Of a stretch of 64,000 nt of DNA, positions 1 to 9,450 are shown one piece after another (the first letter of the stretch is position 1; every line of letters starts with the position of its first letter). Under the pieces are notes generated by a model. It searched no databases and was not told where the DNA came from. It saw only the letters and a program-made list of their open reading frames with translations. This stretch comes from G963676095 sp963676095 (GTDB taxonomy: Bacteria > Bacteroidota > Bacteroidia > Bacteroidales > Prolixibacteraceae): contig OY781040.1 of NCBI GenBank assembly GCA_963676095.1, forward strand, positions 5,208,001 to 5,272,000, written 5' to 3'. The position numbers and the translations under genes are program-made.

Positions 1-462
1 ATAATTCAGGCCTTCATCTGTCAGCAGCCAGTCCAGAATTTCCAGCAGGGAAAGCTGATCTGCCGGTTTCCCGCTTACTTTTTGTAAATCATCATAAAAA
101 GCAAACTTCTCCAGGTGTGAATAAAAATTCAGAACGTCCTTATCAGATAAAACTTCTTCTTCCGGAACACCATTCCCGAGTTTTTCCCTGGCTTCGAATA
201 GTGCTTTAAACATGCGGCTTGCCGCTCCTGAAGCGGGGACAAATTTCATTACGCGCATTCCTTGTTCCACCTGTTTTTCGAACCCGGATATACATTCTTC
301 TATCTCCTTTGGAGTCAGCTTGGTTATACCGTCTTCGATTATCGCAGGCCTTATCAGCTGAAGGAAAGGAAATCCCTTTTGAAAATTTTCAATTTGTTCC
401 AATACTGTTTCCTGACCGACTCCTTTTGCCTTTATTTCAGCAAGATCTTTGGTGTTAAACAT
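1..462 (-). CDS. DUF4301 family protein, N-terminal part (gene runs off the left edge)
   Basis: An open minus-strand frame starts at an ATG (complement of 460-462) and runs without a stop to the window edge, giving 154 codons. The product begins MFNTKDLAEIKAKG and contains the segment VPASGAASRMFKALFEA, which I recognise from the DUF4301 family, widespread in Bacteroidota and of unknown function. The glycine- and alanine-rich SGAASRM stretch resembles a phosphate- or nucleotide-binding loop, but that reading is inference. The C-terminal part lies outside the window. It is divergent from the radical SAM gene that follows, with about 220 bp of AT-rich DNA between them. Confidence 0.75.
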   Translation of the reverse strand, partial: MFNTKDLAEIKAKGVGQETVLEQIENFQKGFPFLQLIRPAIIEDGITKLTPKEIEECISGFEKQVEQGMRVMKFVPASGAASRMFKALFEAREKLGNGVPEEEVLSDKDVLNFYSHLEKFAFYDDLQKVSGKPADQLSLLEILDWLLTDEGLNY

Positions 463-682
463 GGAATTGTTTTTTGAGTTAATATAAAAATAAACAAATA
501 ATTTTTATCAGAAGAACCATGATACAACTATAAATGTTGAAAGTTTTCAACATTTGTTGATAAATCACTGTTCCGGCTGATTTTATAAATGAAACGGGCT
601 TGTTTTTCGTTGAAGGTAGGCGTAATATATGAAACTGACGCTATCTTTGTGTTATCATTATGTTTGTTTTTCAATCGATAGG

Positions 683-1627
683 ATGACTCAATTCAGATTT
701 CAGTGGGGGCATGACGGTCGTTACAATGATTTTTCGAGCTATTTCAGAAAGAAATTTAACGGAAGGGTGCAAAAAATCTCTGTCGATGCCGGTTTTACTT
801 GTCCAAACCGCGATGGAGTGAAGTCGGTAAGCGGGTGCTCATACTGTAATAACCGTTCGTTTAATCCCGGTTATTGCCGCTCGCATAGAAGCATACGGGA
901 CCAAATAAAGGAAGGTATTGGCTTTTTCTCAAAGAAGTATCCGGCCATGCAGTTTCTGGCTTATTTCCAGGCTTACTCGAATACATATGCGAAGATCGAT
1001 GTGATAAAGGATCGTTATGAAGAAGCCTTGTCGCAACCCGGGATAATAGGATTGGTTATAGGTACCCGGCCTGATTGCATTAGCGGGGAAATTTTGGATT
1101 ATCTTGAAGAATTGTCCAGGTCGTATTATATTATGGTCGAATTTGGGGTGGAATCGGTAAACGATGGAACATTAAAGCAGATTAACCGGGGACATACTTT
1201 TTGGGATTCTGTTAAAGCTTTTGAAGAAACTTCCCGAAGAAATATCCTTAACTGCGCACATCTGATCCTTGGGCTTCCGGGAGAGGGACCTGAAGATCTG
1301 CTGGAACAGGCGAGGGCAATTTCAAGGCTTCCGGTCAATAACCTGAAACTGCACCAGCTTCAGATTCACAAGGGGACTCGCATGGCTGTTGAGTATGCTT
1401 CTGATCCTGGCAAATTTAATTTATTCTCGGTCGAGGGTTACCTGGAACTTCTGGTTGGCTACCTGGAGCTTCTGAACCCGGAGATCGTTGTAGAACGATT
1501 TGTTAGCCAGGCTCCTTCCGATATGGTAATTGCCCCTAATTGGGGGCTGAAGAATTTCGAATTTACCGCTATGCTTCAAAAGAAGCTTGAATTGAAGAAT
1601 ACCTGGCAGGGAAGGCTTTTTAAATAA
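683..1627 (+). CDS. TIGR01212 family radical SAM protein (YhcC-like)
   Basis: A 314-residue protein when started at the ATG at 683. The frame can be extended upstream to 629, but those 18 residues do not look like the family. The radical SAM cysteines lie in the segment CPNRDG...GCSYCN, with the wide spacing typical of this family rather than plain CX3CX2C. A following GTRPDC motif and a VEFGVES segment also match TIGR01212/YhcC proteins. Family members bind a 4Fe-4S cluster and cleave S-adenosylmethionine. The cellular substrate is not established. It sits alone, just upstream of rnpB on the same strand. Confidence 0.88.
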   Translation: MTQFRFQWGHDGRYNDFSSYFRKKFNGRVQKISVDAGFTCPNRDGVKSVSGCSYCNNRSFNPGYCRSHRSIRDQIKEGIGFFSKKYPAMQFLAYFQAYSNTYAKIDVIKDRYEEALSQPGIIGLVIGTRPDCISGEILDYLEELSRSYYIMVEFGVESVNDGTLKQINRGHTFWDSVKAFEETSRRNILNCAHLILGLPGEGPEDLLEQARAISRLPVNNLKLHQLQIHKGTRMAVEYASDPGKFNLFSVEGYLELLVGYLELLNPEIVVERFVSQAPSDMVIAPNWGLKNFEFTAMLQKKLELKNTWQGRLFK

Positions 1628-1673
1628 TCAGACAATTAAGCTGAATTAGTGTCTCTAACTGGTTCTCTTTTCC

Positions 1674-1681
1674 TATCTTTG
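1674..1681 (+). promoter_or_regulatory. Probable -7 box of the rnpB promoter
   Basis: TATCTTTG fits the Bacteroidota -7 consensus TAnnTTTG. It ends only a few bases before the first pairing segment of RNase P RNA, which places transcription start at the expected RNA 5' end. No convincing -33 TTTG was found at the usual distance. Confidence 0.5.
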
Positions 1682-1683
1682 CA

Positions 1684-2068
1684 GCGCAGACCGCTCTATC
1701 GCTCCTTCATTATGAAGGGGAGGAAAGTCCGGGCAACGCAGGGCGCCATGCTTCCTAACGGGAAGGCGGACGAAAGTCCGTGCCAGGGTAACAGAAAAAA
1801 ACCGTCCGGTTTTGCCGGATAAGGGTGAAAAGGTGAGGTAAGAGCTTACCGGTTCCGGGAGTGATTCCGGAAGCCGTACCCGACATGGGTTGCAAAGCCA
1901 AATATATCACGACCTGCTTAATGCAAACAAGGTTGCCCGCCTTGTTCCCGTTTTCGGGAAGTCGTGAGGGGTAGGCTGCTGGATCGTAACAGCAATGTTG
2001 CGGCAAGATAAATGATAGGGGTCTTCGTTAATCCGAAGAAACAGAACCCGGCTTACAGGTCTGCTTTT
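1684..2068 (+). ncRNA. rnpB: RNase P RNA (bacterial class A)
   Basis: This is the catalytic RNA of ribonuclease P, which removes 5' leaders from tRNA precursors. The conserved core is visible: GAGGAAAGTCCGGGC near 1720, CGAAAGTCCGTGCCAGGG near 1771, and the 3' element ACAGAACCCGGCTTACAG at 2041-2058. The 5' segment GCAGACC (1686-1692) pairs with GGTCTGC (2058-2064) to close the P1 helix. A T-rich stretch follows at 2065 and probably ends transcription. Protein-length frames across this region on the other strand are artefacts of the structured RNA. Ends are estimated from helix P1. Confidence 0.95.
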
Positions 2069-2179
2069 TATTTCCTTTTGTTTGTTAAATGGCACAGAAA
2101 GATGAAGGCTTCGGTCTTATGATCGTCATCATCATATTGGATGGTTGTCCTTATTGTGCTGAAAACCAAGATTGAAAAC

Positions 2180-3556
2180 ATGAAGCGATTTTTTCTATTT
2201 GCTGTTTCTGGTTTATTTGCTTACCAGACCTCAAATGCTGCTGAACCTGGAGACAGTACCAGAATTGAGTTGACCTCCCACTCGCTTGTTTCTTCAGGTC
2301 AGGTTCCTTTTTGGTTGGAAATGAACAGGATGGGAGAGGTGAGTGACGATATGAACGGGCAGCAGGTATTTGTTTTCGATGCCAGCCATTTCTCGTCGAA
2401 AGAAGGTAAAAAGGTTTCCCTGGAGTACGGGGCTTCCCTGGTTGGGAGGTTCGGCAGTGAGCAGGATGTATATGCAGAACAGTATTGGGGAAAACTTGAC
2501 CTGGGACAATTTTATTTGCTGGCCGGGGCAAAGGCAGAGCCTGTATGGGGAAACGGATTGTCCCTTACCAACGGCGACCTTTATCTGTCGAACAACGCCC
2601 GCCCGTTACCCAGGGGGGAATTCGGGTTTAATGGGTTAACCCCTTTTTCTGGTTGGTTTAATCGTTTTTCTTTTGATCTGAGGTATTCTGAATACCTTTT
2701 GACTGATGACCGGTATGTTGACCATGTACACTTACATCATAAAAAGTTTATTTTGAATTACCAGGCCAGTAATTCTCTGATCTTCCACATGGGACTGGAT
2801 CACTGGGTTTTTTGGGGTGGAACTTCTCCTGACCCGAATGTGGGGAAGATGCCTGGTTTTAGCTATTACCTTAGATATATTTTCGGACAGAGCGGGGGAA
2901 GTGATTCTCCTGAAACAGACCAGTTAAATGCTGCCGGGAACTCCCTTGGACATTATATTTTTAGCGCCGACCTTCTTCGTCCGGAGTTTAAACTGCAGTT
3001 TTACTGGCAGCATTTGTTTGAAGATAGCTCAGGTATTATTTTTAAGAATATGAAGGATGGGATATGGGGAATTTCATATACGGGGATGAAGAAGAAATCG
3101 CTGGTTCAGAGGGCCGTACTTGAATATGTATATACCCTTAATCAGAGCGGGGGCCGTCAAAGCGATGGCAGAGATAATTATTTTAATCATGGGGTTTATA
3201 AATCCGGATTTGTTGCCTATAACAGGATGATTGGTTGTCCGTTGTTTGTCCCGACGATCGAGAATGGAATTTCCACGGGTTTTTCAAGTACCCGGCTTTG
3301 GGGGTTCCACACCGGAGTTTCAGGATACTTGTCTGACAATGTAACCTGGTCGGGGAGGGCTACTTATTCCAAATATTACGGTACTTACAATGCTCCGTTC
3401 GACTATCCGCTAAACCTTGTTTCACTCGAGGCTGGCTGTCATTTAAAAATGAAAAGGGTTCCGCTGGAATATGAAATAAAAATGGCAACCGACATGGGCG
3501 ACTATGAAGAGGATTCGTTCGGTATGCAGTTCTCTCTGTTTTACAGGTTGAGATAA
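2180..3556 (+). CDS. Capsule assembly Wzi family / outer-membrane beta-barrel protein
   Basis: A 458-residue protein. The ATG at 2180 was chosen because it begins a clear signal peptide (MKRFFLFAVSGLFAYQTSNA); the frame extends upstream to 2141 without homology value. The mature part opens with ...ELTSHSLVSSGQVPFWLEMNR-type sequence, is rich in alternating aromatic beta strands, and ends in an aromatic-rich strand (LFYRLR), as expected for an outer-membrane barrel. The fold and N-terminus match the Wzi family, whose founding member anchors capsule at the cell surface. Whether this one handles capsule, O-antigen or another glycan is not shown. The convergent neighbour is a polyprenyl-phosphate sugar-1-phosphate transferase, consistent with a surface-glycan theme. 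Confidence 0.75.
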   Translation: MKRFFLFAVSGLFAYQTSNAAEPGDSTRIELTSHSLVSSGQVPFWLEMNRMGEVSDDMNGQQVFVFDASHFSSKEGKKVSLEYGASLVGRFGSEQDVYAEQYWGKLDLGQFYLLAGAKAEPVWGNGLSLTNGDLYLSNNARPLPRGEFGFNGLTPFSGWFNRFSFDLRYSEYLLTDDRYVDHVHLHHKKFILNYQASNSLIFHMGLDHWVFWGGTSPDPNVGKMPGFSYYLRYIFGQSGGSDSPETDQLNAAGNSLGHYIFSADLLRPEFKLQFYWQHLFEDSSGIIFKNMKDGIWGISYTGMKKKSLVQRAVLEYVYTLNQSGGRQSDGRDNYFNHGVYKSGFVAYNRMIGCPLFVPTIENGISTGFSSTRLWGFHTGVSGYLSDNVTWSGRATYSKYYGTYNAPFDYPLNLVSLEAGCHLKMKRVPLEYEIKMATDMGDYEEDSFGMQFSLFYRLR

Positions 3557-3583
3557 AAAAATTATTCTTATCGACTGTCCGTT

Positions 3584-4756
3584 TCAGATCCTTTTTTTCT
3601 CGGATATTTTTCGAATAGAAGTCGTTGAATTTAACCGGATACTCTGTGCCAGCTTTTTCTCCTTCAGTTCCTGGTTTTTTAGTACAACCATTTTTGCCTT
3701 GGTGAATTTACTGATCCTCTGGTTCCTTTTTACCAGAAAATAAACTGACAAAAAACTTGCAGTCATGATCAGCATTAGGTTGAATAAGACTGAAAAATAG
3801 GACTGAAGACTTAACGTAAGAAGAAAAAAGGTCACGGTATACGCGATTAGAAAACAGGTCCCCTGGATGTGAGACATCCCTGACCTCAGTAGTAGGTGAT
3901 GGATATGGTTCATATCCGGCTTAAAGGGCGATTGACCGTGGTACAGCCGTATAATAAAAACCCTTAAGGTATCTGTGACCGGGACAATCAGTAGCGCAAG
4001 AGCCGTAAGCGATGCCTGGCTGAAATGCAACGGTTCGCTTGCAGTCGGATTGAGATCGATGAATTTAATGACGATGACAGCAATGAAAACGCCAATGATC
4101 AGAGAGCCTGTATCCCCCATGAAAATCTTATTCTTACCGCCCCAAAGGTTAAACCGCAGAAATGCAACAAGGCTGCCACAAAAGGAACAGCATAAGATAG
4201 CGAAATTTAAATGTCCGGTCATAAAGAACCAGATTCCTAAAAATCCTGTTATGGTAAGTGCCAGGCCACTGGCTAAACCGTCAATCCCGTCAATCAGGTT
4301 GAATGCATTGATGAGGAACAGGAAAATAAGAAAGCTTGCAAATGAGCCGATCCAGGAAGGTAGTTCAAATGCTCCTGTCAATTCGTGAAGAAAATTGATC
4401 CTGAAATTTCCAAGCGTGACCAATATCAGCGCGACACCCATTTGTGTCACTAATTTTTTGATGGCTGATACGGAAATCATATCATCTTTCAGCCCAAGAA
4501 AAAACATAATTACAACAGCTGCATAAATATATCTGATTTCAGGCAGAACCTGTTTTTGCAGCATTAACATGGAACTTATCGTAAAACCTAAAAAAATCCC
4601 GATTCCTCCCAGTGTTGGAATGACATCCTTATTTAGTTTGCGGGGATTAGGCTCGTCAAATATTTTCTTTTCTCTGGTAACATGAACAATTTGGGGAATT
4701 GTCAGATAAGTAATGATGAAGCTTGAAATAATACTGATCAATATGGATATAGGCAT
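3584..4756 (-). CDS. WecA/TagO/MraY-type undecaprenyl-phosphate glycosyl-1-phosphate transferase (copy 1)
   Basis: A 390-residue polytopic membrane protein. Enzymes of this family move a sugar-1-phosphate, usually an N-acetylhexosamine, from a UDP-sugar to undecaprenyl phosphate on the inner face of the cytoplasmic membrane, starting a surface-glycan chain. Visible motifs in order: KLNKDVIPTLGG near residue 42, the GLKDDM catalytic aspartates near 90, NLIDGIDGLA near 152, FMGDTGSL near 213, and HIHHLLLRSG near 283. The C-terminal tail after about residue 350 is basic and probably cytoplasmic. A second gene of the same type lies at 39787-40944. MraY is less likely than WecA/TagO type because no mur cluster surrounds it. 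Confidence 0.88.
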   Translation of the reverse strand: MPISILISIISSFIITYLTIPQIVHVTREKKIFDEPNPRKLNKDVIPTLGGIGIFLGFTISSMLMLQKQVLPEIRYIYAAVVIMFFLGLKDDMISVSAIKKLVTQMGVALILVTLGNFRINFLHELTGAFELPSWIGSFASFLIFLFLINAFNLIDGIDGLASGLALTITGFLGIWFFMTGHLNFAILCCSFCGSLVAFLRFNLWGGKNKIFMGDTGSLIIGVFIAVIVIKFIDLNPTASEPLHFSQASLTALALLIVPVTDTLRVFIIRLYHGQSPFKPDMNHIHHLLLRSGMSHIQGTCFLIAYTVTFFLLTLSLQSYFSVLFNLMLIMTASFLSVYFLVKRNQRISKFTKAKMVVLKNQELKEKKLAQSIRLNSTTSIRKISEKKRI

Positions 4757-5154
4757 GACTCCTGTAATTTTTTATTTTGAAATCCTTTATTATTATTCCC
4801 TTACCCCGTTTTATATTGATCCTCATGCTGGCAAATGCATTTTAGTATAAAACGGTTTTTTTTTTGTTTTATTTTATTTGTCGAGATTATTAACAAGACA
4901 GAAAAGATGATATACAACATCATTTTTCTATCGTTACTTCTCAGATGATTGGATGTGGAAAAAGGTTGCTTTACTTTTCAAAATAATGAAATTTATAATC
5001 AGTCCGGATAATGAAATAAAAAACACGGACATCACTGGCTGATGCAGTGTCATCTTGCAGGTCCCCGGCCGCCTGAACTTACAGGCAAACCTGGAAAGCC
5101 ATTGGGAATTGTGACCGGACATGCTTCCGGTAAGTCACTTATGTTGATCCGTAT
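4757..5154. other. Intergenic region, no gene seen
   Basis: About 400 bp between the glycosyl-1-phosphate transferase start and the 3' end of the ornithine aminotransferase pseudogene. It is AT-rich near 4850-4930 and must carry the promoter of the transferase gene. Short frames here show no family resemblance, and I see no RNA gene. Confidence 0.5.
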
Positions 5155-6380
5155 TCAGGAATTCAGCCCGGCGAATGTCTGGCTGATCCGGTCGATGGCA
5201 TCTTCCATTTGTTCTTTTGTAATGATCAATGGAGGGGTGAAGCGAATAATATGTTCATGGGTAGGCTTTGCAATGATTCCTTTTTCTTTCATGGCGAGAC
5301 AAACATCCCATGCCGATTTTCCTTTTGCGGGTCTTATAACAATCGCATTCAGCAAACCTTTTCCCCTGACAGTTTCGATCATCTCAGATTTGATCTCACT
5401 GATTGACTCACGAAAGAGTTCTCCCATTTTTGTCGCATTTTCTGTTAATTTTTCATTTTGAATAACATCAAGAGCAGCTATGGACACTTTTGCAGCAAGA
5501 GGGTTCCCCCCATATGTCGAGCCATGTTCTCCGGGGTTTTATAGTCAGCATTATTTCGTTATCGGCGAGCACGCAGGAAACCGGATAGGTACCTCCGGAG
5601 ATTGCTTTTCCAAGAATCAGGATATCCGGGCGCACGTTTTCGTGATCACAGGCCAGCATTTTTCCTGTCCGTGCAATTCCTGTCTGGACTTCATCTGCAA
5701 TGAAAAGGACATGATGTTTTTTGCAAAGATCTGCCGCTTTTTTCAGATAGCCGTCTTCCGGCACATAAACCCCCGCTTCAGCCTGTATGGGTTCGACAAG
5801 AAATCCTGCTACATCGGGATCCTTAAGATGTTGTTCCAGTGCATCGGTATCATTATACGGGATATTGATGAACCCCGGGGTATAGGGGCCATAATCATTA
5901 TAGGCATCCGGATCAGAAGACATGGAGATAATGGTGATCGTACGTCCGTGGAAGTTTCCGTTGCACACGATGATTTTTGCTTTATTCCTGGGAATGCCCT
6001 TTACCTTGTATGCCCACTTCCTGGTAAGTTTCAGCGCTGTTTCGTCAGCTTCTGCCCCTGAATTCATCGGTAACATTTTGTCATAACCAAAAAGACGGCA
6101 CATATACTCTTCCCATTCTCCCAGTAGGTTATTGTAGAAAGCCCTTGATGTGAGCGTAAGCTTTTGGGCCTGGCTGGTTAAGGCCTCAACTATTTTAGGA
6201 TGGCAATGGCCTTGGTTGACTGCAGAATAAGCAGCCAGGAAATCGTAGTATTTTTTGCCTTCCACATCCCATACAAAAACGCCTTCGCCTTTTTCAAGGA
6301 CTACTGGCAGCGGGTGATAGTTGTGGGCTCCATACTGGTTTTCCCCGGTCCATATAAAACTGAGCATTTCGTGTTTCCAT
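5155..6380 (-). pseudogene. rocD: Ornithine aminotransferase, interrupted by two +1 frameshifts
   Basis: The encoded enzyme would be a class III PLP aminotransferase converting ornithine and 2-oxoglutarate to glutamate semialdehyde. The main frame (from 6367) contains GAHNYHPLPVV, YSAVNQGHCHP, NSGAEADETALKLTRKW, IADEVQTGIARTGK and LGKAISGG, which carries the PLP lysine. It then runs out of frame at a run of four G (plus strand 5533-5536). Removing one base restores KPGEHGSTYGGNPLAAKV and joins a second frame that continues to a stop at 5155. At the other end, a run of four C at 6343-6346 has the same lesion: removing one base joins an upstream ATG at 6380 to give MDRENQYGAHN. The repaired protein would be 407 residues, normal for the family. 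Both defects are one extra G/C in a short run, so this is either recent decay or consensus error. Confidence 0.85.
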
Positions 6381-6555
6381 GATTTTATTTTTTGACAGAA
6401 TTAGTGAATATCGTGAACAAATCAAAGAGCAGCATACCTGTTGCAAAATATGATTGTTAATTTTTCTTAATGAGAACTTAAAATTGCTTATGCAGTTTGT
6501 ATCGATTAGGTTTAGTATATTTCTTACGTGATTATGAAATTAAGTGACTATAAAA

Positions 6556-7827
6556 ATGTATAAGAAATTTTTCTGTAAGGTAAATTGTTTCATCGCCTTG
6601 TTTATTTTTTTGATGATTGTTCAGGGATGTGTCCGGAACGGAAAGACCGGTACCGCGACAGGAAAAAAAAGTTATCGTACCGATGTTCCGTACCTGGTCG
6701 TGTTGTCTATGGATGGCTTTCGATGGGATTATCCGGCGATCTACCATACTCCCAATCTCGATTCCATAGCAGCCACAGGAGTAAAAGCACAGGAACTGGT
6801 TCCCTGTTTTCCCAGTAAGACTTTTCCCAATCATTATTCCCTTGCAACCGGCCTATATCCGGAGCATCATGGAATCGTTCAAAATAGTTTTTACGATCCG
6901 GTTTTAGGGAAATATACCCTAAGTGACCGTAAAGCGGTTAAAAATCCTGAATTTTATTTTGGTGAACCCATCTGGGTAACAGCCGAAAAACAATCAGTCC
7001 GTTCGGCATGTTTTTACTGGCCCGGATCCGAAGCTCCGATAAAGGGCGTTTACCCTGATATTTACAAGCAATATGACGGCTCTGTTTCTTTTGAAGCGCG
7101 GATAGATACCGTGATTGCCTGGCTGGGAAGGCCTGCCGGGGAAAGGCCCCATCTGATTATGTGGTATTTTGATGAACCGGATCACACAGGGCATGAATAC
7201 GGGCCGGAGAGCGAGCAAACGAAAGAAGTGGTTGAGCACCTCGACAGTCTGGCCGGTGTCTTTTGCAGAAAAATTAACCAGTTGAGTATAGCCGATTCTG
7301 TGAACCTTGTATTTACTTCCGATCATGGTATGCAGGCGATTTCTCCGGAAAGGGCCATTGCCCTGGACAAGCTGCTTAAAGATAGATGGGTGAATCTGGT
7401 CGGTGGGGCAAACCCGGTTCTGATGATCGATCCGAATGCTGGTTGTACCGATTCGATTATGTCGGTATTAAAAAATGTCAAACATGTAAAAGTATACACT
7501 AAATCGTCGATGCCTGAATCACTGCACTATTCAGATAGCAACCGGATTTTTGATATCGTGTGTGTAGCCGACAGTGCCTGGAGCATTTATTGGAAGGCCA
7601 GTCATTTTTCAACAGGGGGCAACCATGGTTACGATCCTTCCAACAGGAACATGCATGCCATTTTTTATGCTACGGGGCCTGCTTTTTTGAAAAATTATGT
7701 TTCTGCTCCATTTCAGAATATCCATATTTATCCTCTTTTTGCCCGTATCCTTGGGCTTATCCCCGCAGCCACTGACGGAAGCCTGACCCCAACAGCAGAC
7801 ATGCTTCGTGAGAATGTGCGGGAATAA
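6556..7827 (+). CDS. ENPP-type nucleotide pyrophosphatase/phosphodiesterase lipoprotein
   Basis: A 423-residue protein of the alkaline phosphatase superfamily. The ATG at 6556 is preferred over an in-frame GTG at 6544. Residues 1-24 form a lipoprotein signal ending in IVQGC, so the mature enzyme is probably membrane-anchored and periplasmic or surface-exposed. Metal and nucleophile motifs of the ENPP family are present in order: VLSMDGFRWDY (metal Asp), FPSKTFPNHYSLATGLYPEHHG (Thr nucleophile), DEPDHTGHEYGP, FTSDHGM and GGNHGYD. Members hydrolyse nucleotide or phospholipid phosphodiesters; which substrate is used here cannot be read from sequence. It stands alone between a pseudogene and msrA, which is convergent. 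Confidence 0.88.
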   Translation: MYKKFFCKVNCFIALFIFLMIVQGCVRNGKTGTATGKKSYRTDVPYLVVLSMDGFRWDYPAIYHTPNLDSIAATGVKAQELVPCFPSKTFPNHYSLATGLYPEHHGIVQNSFYDPVLGKYTLSDRKAVKNPEFYFGEPIWVTAEKQSVRSACFYWPGSEAPIKGVYPDIYKQYDGSVSFEARIDTVIAWLGRPAGERPHLIMWYFDEPDHTGHEYGPESEQTKEVVEHLDSLAGVFCRKINQLSIADSVNLVFTSDHGMQAISPERAIALDKLLKDRWVNLVGGANPVLMIDPNAGCTDSIMSVLKNVKHVKVYTKSSMPESLHYSDSNRIFDIVCVADSAWSIYWKASHFSTGGNHGYDPSNRNMHAIFYATGPAFLKNYVSAPFQNIHIYPLFARILGLIPAATDGSLTPTADMLRENVRE

Positions 7828-7856
7828 TATAAATCAACTGTGAATAAAATAGTTAT

Positions 7857-8465
7857 TCACTTTAGCAGATCCTTGAAAATTTTTTGGAATTTTTCCACTT
7901 TAGGGGCTATCACATACTGGCAGTAGCCTTGGTTGGGATTATTTTCGAAGTAATCCTGGTGGTAATCTTCTGCTTTGAAGAAATTTTTCCAGGGTTCCAC
8001 AGCCGTGACAACGGGCTTACCGTAAATATCTTCCTTGTTTAAATGGTCGATTACAGCTTCGGCAGTTTCTTTCTGTTTCTGATTGTGATAAAAAATTACC
8101 GACCGGTATTGTGGACCTACGTCATTCCCCTGTCTGTTAAGCGTAGTCGGGTCATGAGTGGCGAAAAAGACCTCCAGAAGTTTGGAAAAAGGAATGACCG
8201 AAGGATCAAACTCGATCTGTACAGCTTCAGCATGGCCCGTTTTTCCTGTACAAACTTCCTTATACGAAGGATTTACAACGTCGCCCCCTGAATATCCTGA
8301 AATGACTGAGACCACTCCTTTCAACTCCTTAAAAATTGCTTCTGTACACCAGAAGCATCCTCCTCCAAATGTTGCAATTTCCATATTTCCTGATTTTGAC
8401 CGGGCAACAGCCTGGCTGGTAATTCCACCTATTAACAATATGAGAAACAGAAAGTTCCTTTTCAT
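7857..8465 (-). CDS. msrA: Peptide-methionine (S)-S-oxide reductase, exported
   Basis: A 202-residue enzyme that reduces methionine-S-sulfoxide in proteins. The catalytic GGCFWCTEAIF motif is near residue 35, followed by VVSVISGYSGG, the YRSVIFYHNQ segment, YHQDYFENNPNQGYCQYV and a C-terminal resolving region. An N-terminal hydrophobic segment (about residues 1-21) looks like a signal peptide, so the enzyme probably works in the periplasm. Its ATG overlaps the stop of the upstream small membrane-protein gene by four bases (ATGA), suggesting co-transcription. Confidence 0.95.
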   Translation of the reverse strand: MKRNFLFLILLIGGITSQAVARSKSGNMEIATFGGGCFWCTEAIFKELKGVVSVISGYSGGDVVNPSYKEVCTGKTGHAEAVQIEFDPSVIPFSKLLEVFFATHDPTTLNRQGNDVGPQYRSVIFYHNQKQKETAEAVIDHLNKEDIYGKPVVTAVEPWKNFFKAEDYHQDYFENNPNQGYCQYVIAPKVEKFQKIFKDLLK

Positions 8466-8764
8466 TCTTTATCCAATTTTATTCCCAGCCTTTTCAGTGT
8501 TTTTTTCTCAAAACGCCAGAAAAAGCCAAATTGTCCAAACAAAGTCCCGATTGTAACCAGCGATAACTGATAAATTGGGACAATAGTTATTACATAAACC
8601 GCAATTTTTAATAAGAGGGGCCAGTGAGGATCGAAATGGATCCACTGGAAAATATATTTCCTGACAAAAAGCGTAGAGCTTCCGCTAATTGAAAAAACAA
8701 AGAAAATGATAAACAATTCGAATGTCGTATTAACCTGCCATCGTTGCTTAAGCTTGTCGAGCAT
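8462..8764 (-). CDS. Small membrane protein (DUF6787-like)
   Basis: A 100-residue protein with two hydrophobic spans, about residues 17-33 and 48-74, and a basic C-terminus (EKKTLKRLG). The sequence KQRWQV near the start and FGQFGFFWRFEKK near the end resemble a short Bacteroidota family I recall as DUF6787; the assignment is from memory and moderate. No function is known. It is translationally coupled (ATGA overlap) to msrA downstream, and the VTT-domain gene lies about 70 bp upstream, so the three may form one transcript. Confidence 0.65.
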   Translation of the reverse strand: MLDKLKQRWQVNTTFELFIIFFVFSISGSSTLFVRKYIFQWIHFDPHWPLLLKIAVYVITIVPIYQLSLVTIGTLFGQFGFFWRFEKKTLKRLGIKLDKE

Positions 8765-8833
8765 GTCCTTAAAATATTATTGTTATAGCTTCAGCTTCTA
8801 TAAACAAGCGGGCGGAGGAATGGTTTTTATTTT

Positions 8834-9409
8834 TCAGAAATGTTGTGTCTGAAATATGACATACCCGTAAAATGAGAACCGGAATATTCGGGATAAGGCC
8901 ATGAGTAAAAAACGTCCCATCGGGTATTCACTTGTGCCCACAAGTGTGCTGATCGTCATCCAGGGGAGTGGGGTAAGGGCTGCAGCAATGATAAGCATGG
9001 AGCCATATTTTCTGAAAAGCGGCCAGTAGCGGCTGAAGAATTTCCGGCTCATGTAACGGAAAAACAAAACCCGCTTCAGATAACGTCCCAGTAGGAACCC
9101 AAAATAACCGGCTCCGTATGAGACGCCGGCAAAAAAAGCCAGGTTCATCCAGTATTGCGACTCCCCCCCCTTATGGAGCGCCCACACCATGAACAGTTCG
9201 GGCGGAATAAGCCCAAAAAAAACTTCGGATCCGATATAAATCAGATAGATCAATATTGGATTGCCATAAAACCGGTCGAGCCACACTTCCTGATTGCCAT
9301 GGCGGATGAATTCCTTAAGAAGAAAATATGCGACAGCAAGCACCACCATATAAACCAGTCCGTTTAAAAGGCTTTTAAAAAGAAACCGGGCTTTATTTTG
9401 AGTTGTCAT
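8834..9409 (-). CDS. VTT-domain (DedA/SNARE-associated-like) membrane protein
   Basis: A 191-residue protein with about four to five hydrophobic segments. The central part contains the VTT/DedA-like signature: GLIPPELFMVWAL near residue 65, then GAGYFGFLLGRYL, a conserved positively charged stretch RKFFSRYWPLFRKYG, and LTPLPWMTISTLVG. Proteins of this superfamily include lipid scramblases and undecaprenyl-phosphate flippases; the role of this divergent member is unknown. The upstream region contains a perfect 12-bp inverted repeat. Confidence 0.75.
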   Translation of the reverse strand: MTTQNKARFLFKSLLNGLVYMVVLAVAYFLLKEFIRHGNQEVWLDRFYGNPILIYLIYIGSEVFFGLIPPELFMVWALHKGGESQYWMNLAFFAGVSYGAGYFGFLLGRYLKRVLFFRYMSRKFFSRYWPLFRKYGSMLIIAAALTPLPWMTISTLVGTSEYPMGRFLLMALSRIFRFSFYGYVIFQTQHF

Positions 9410-9450
9410 ATAAAAATTTGATCAATTTTTCGTGTAAGTTTAAGATAAAG

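Noticed and set aside
1755..2095. Overlapping minus-strand frames of 62-83 codons
   Set aside because: They lie across or just downstream of RNase P RNA and show no family resemblance.
2089..2175. A 28-codon frame after rnpB containing CPYC, reminiscent of a redoxin motif
   Set aside because: Too short for any redoxin fold, only four residues of resemblance, and it lies between the RNase P RNA and the Wzi start. Treated as leader sequence.
5042..6061. Plus-strand frames of 139 and 193 codons opposite the ornithine aminotransferase
   Set aside because: They are antisense to a clearly conserved aminotransferase sequence and have no recognisable domain.
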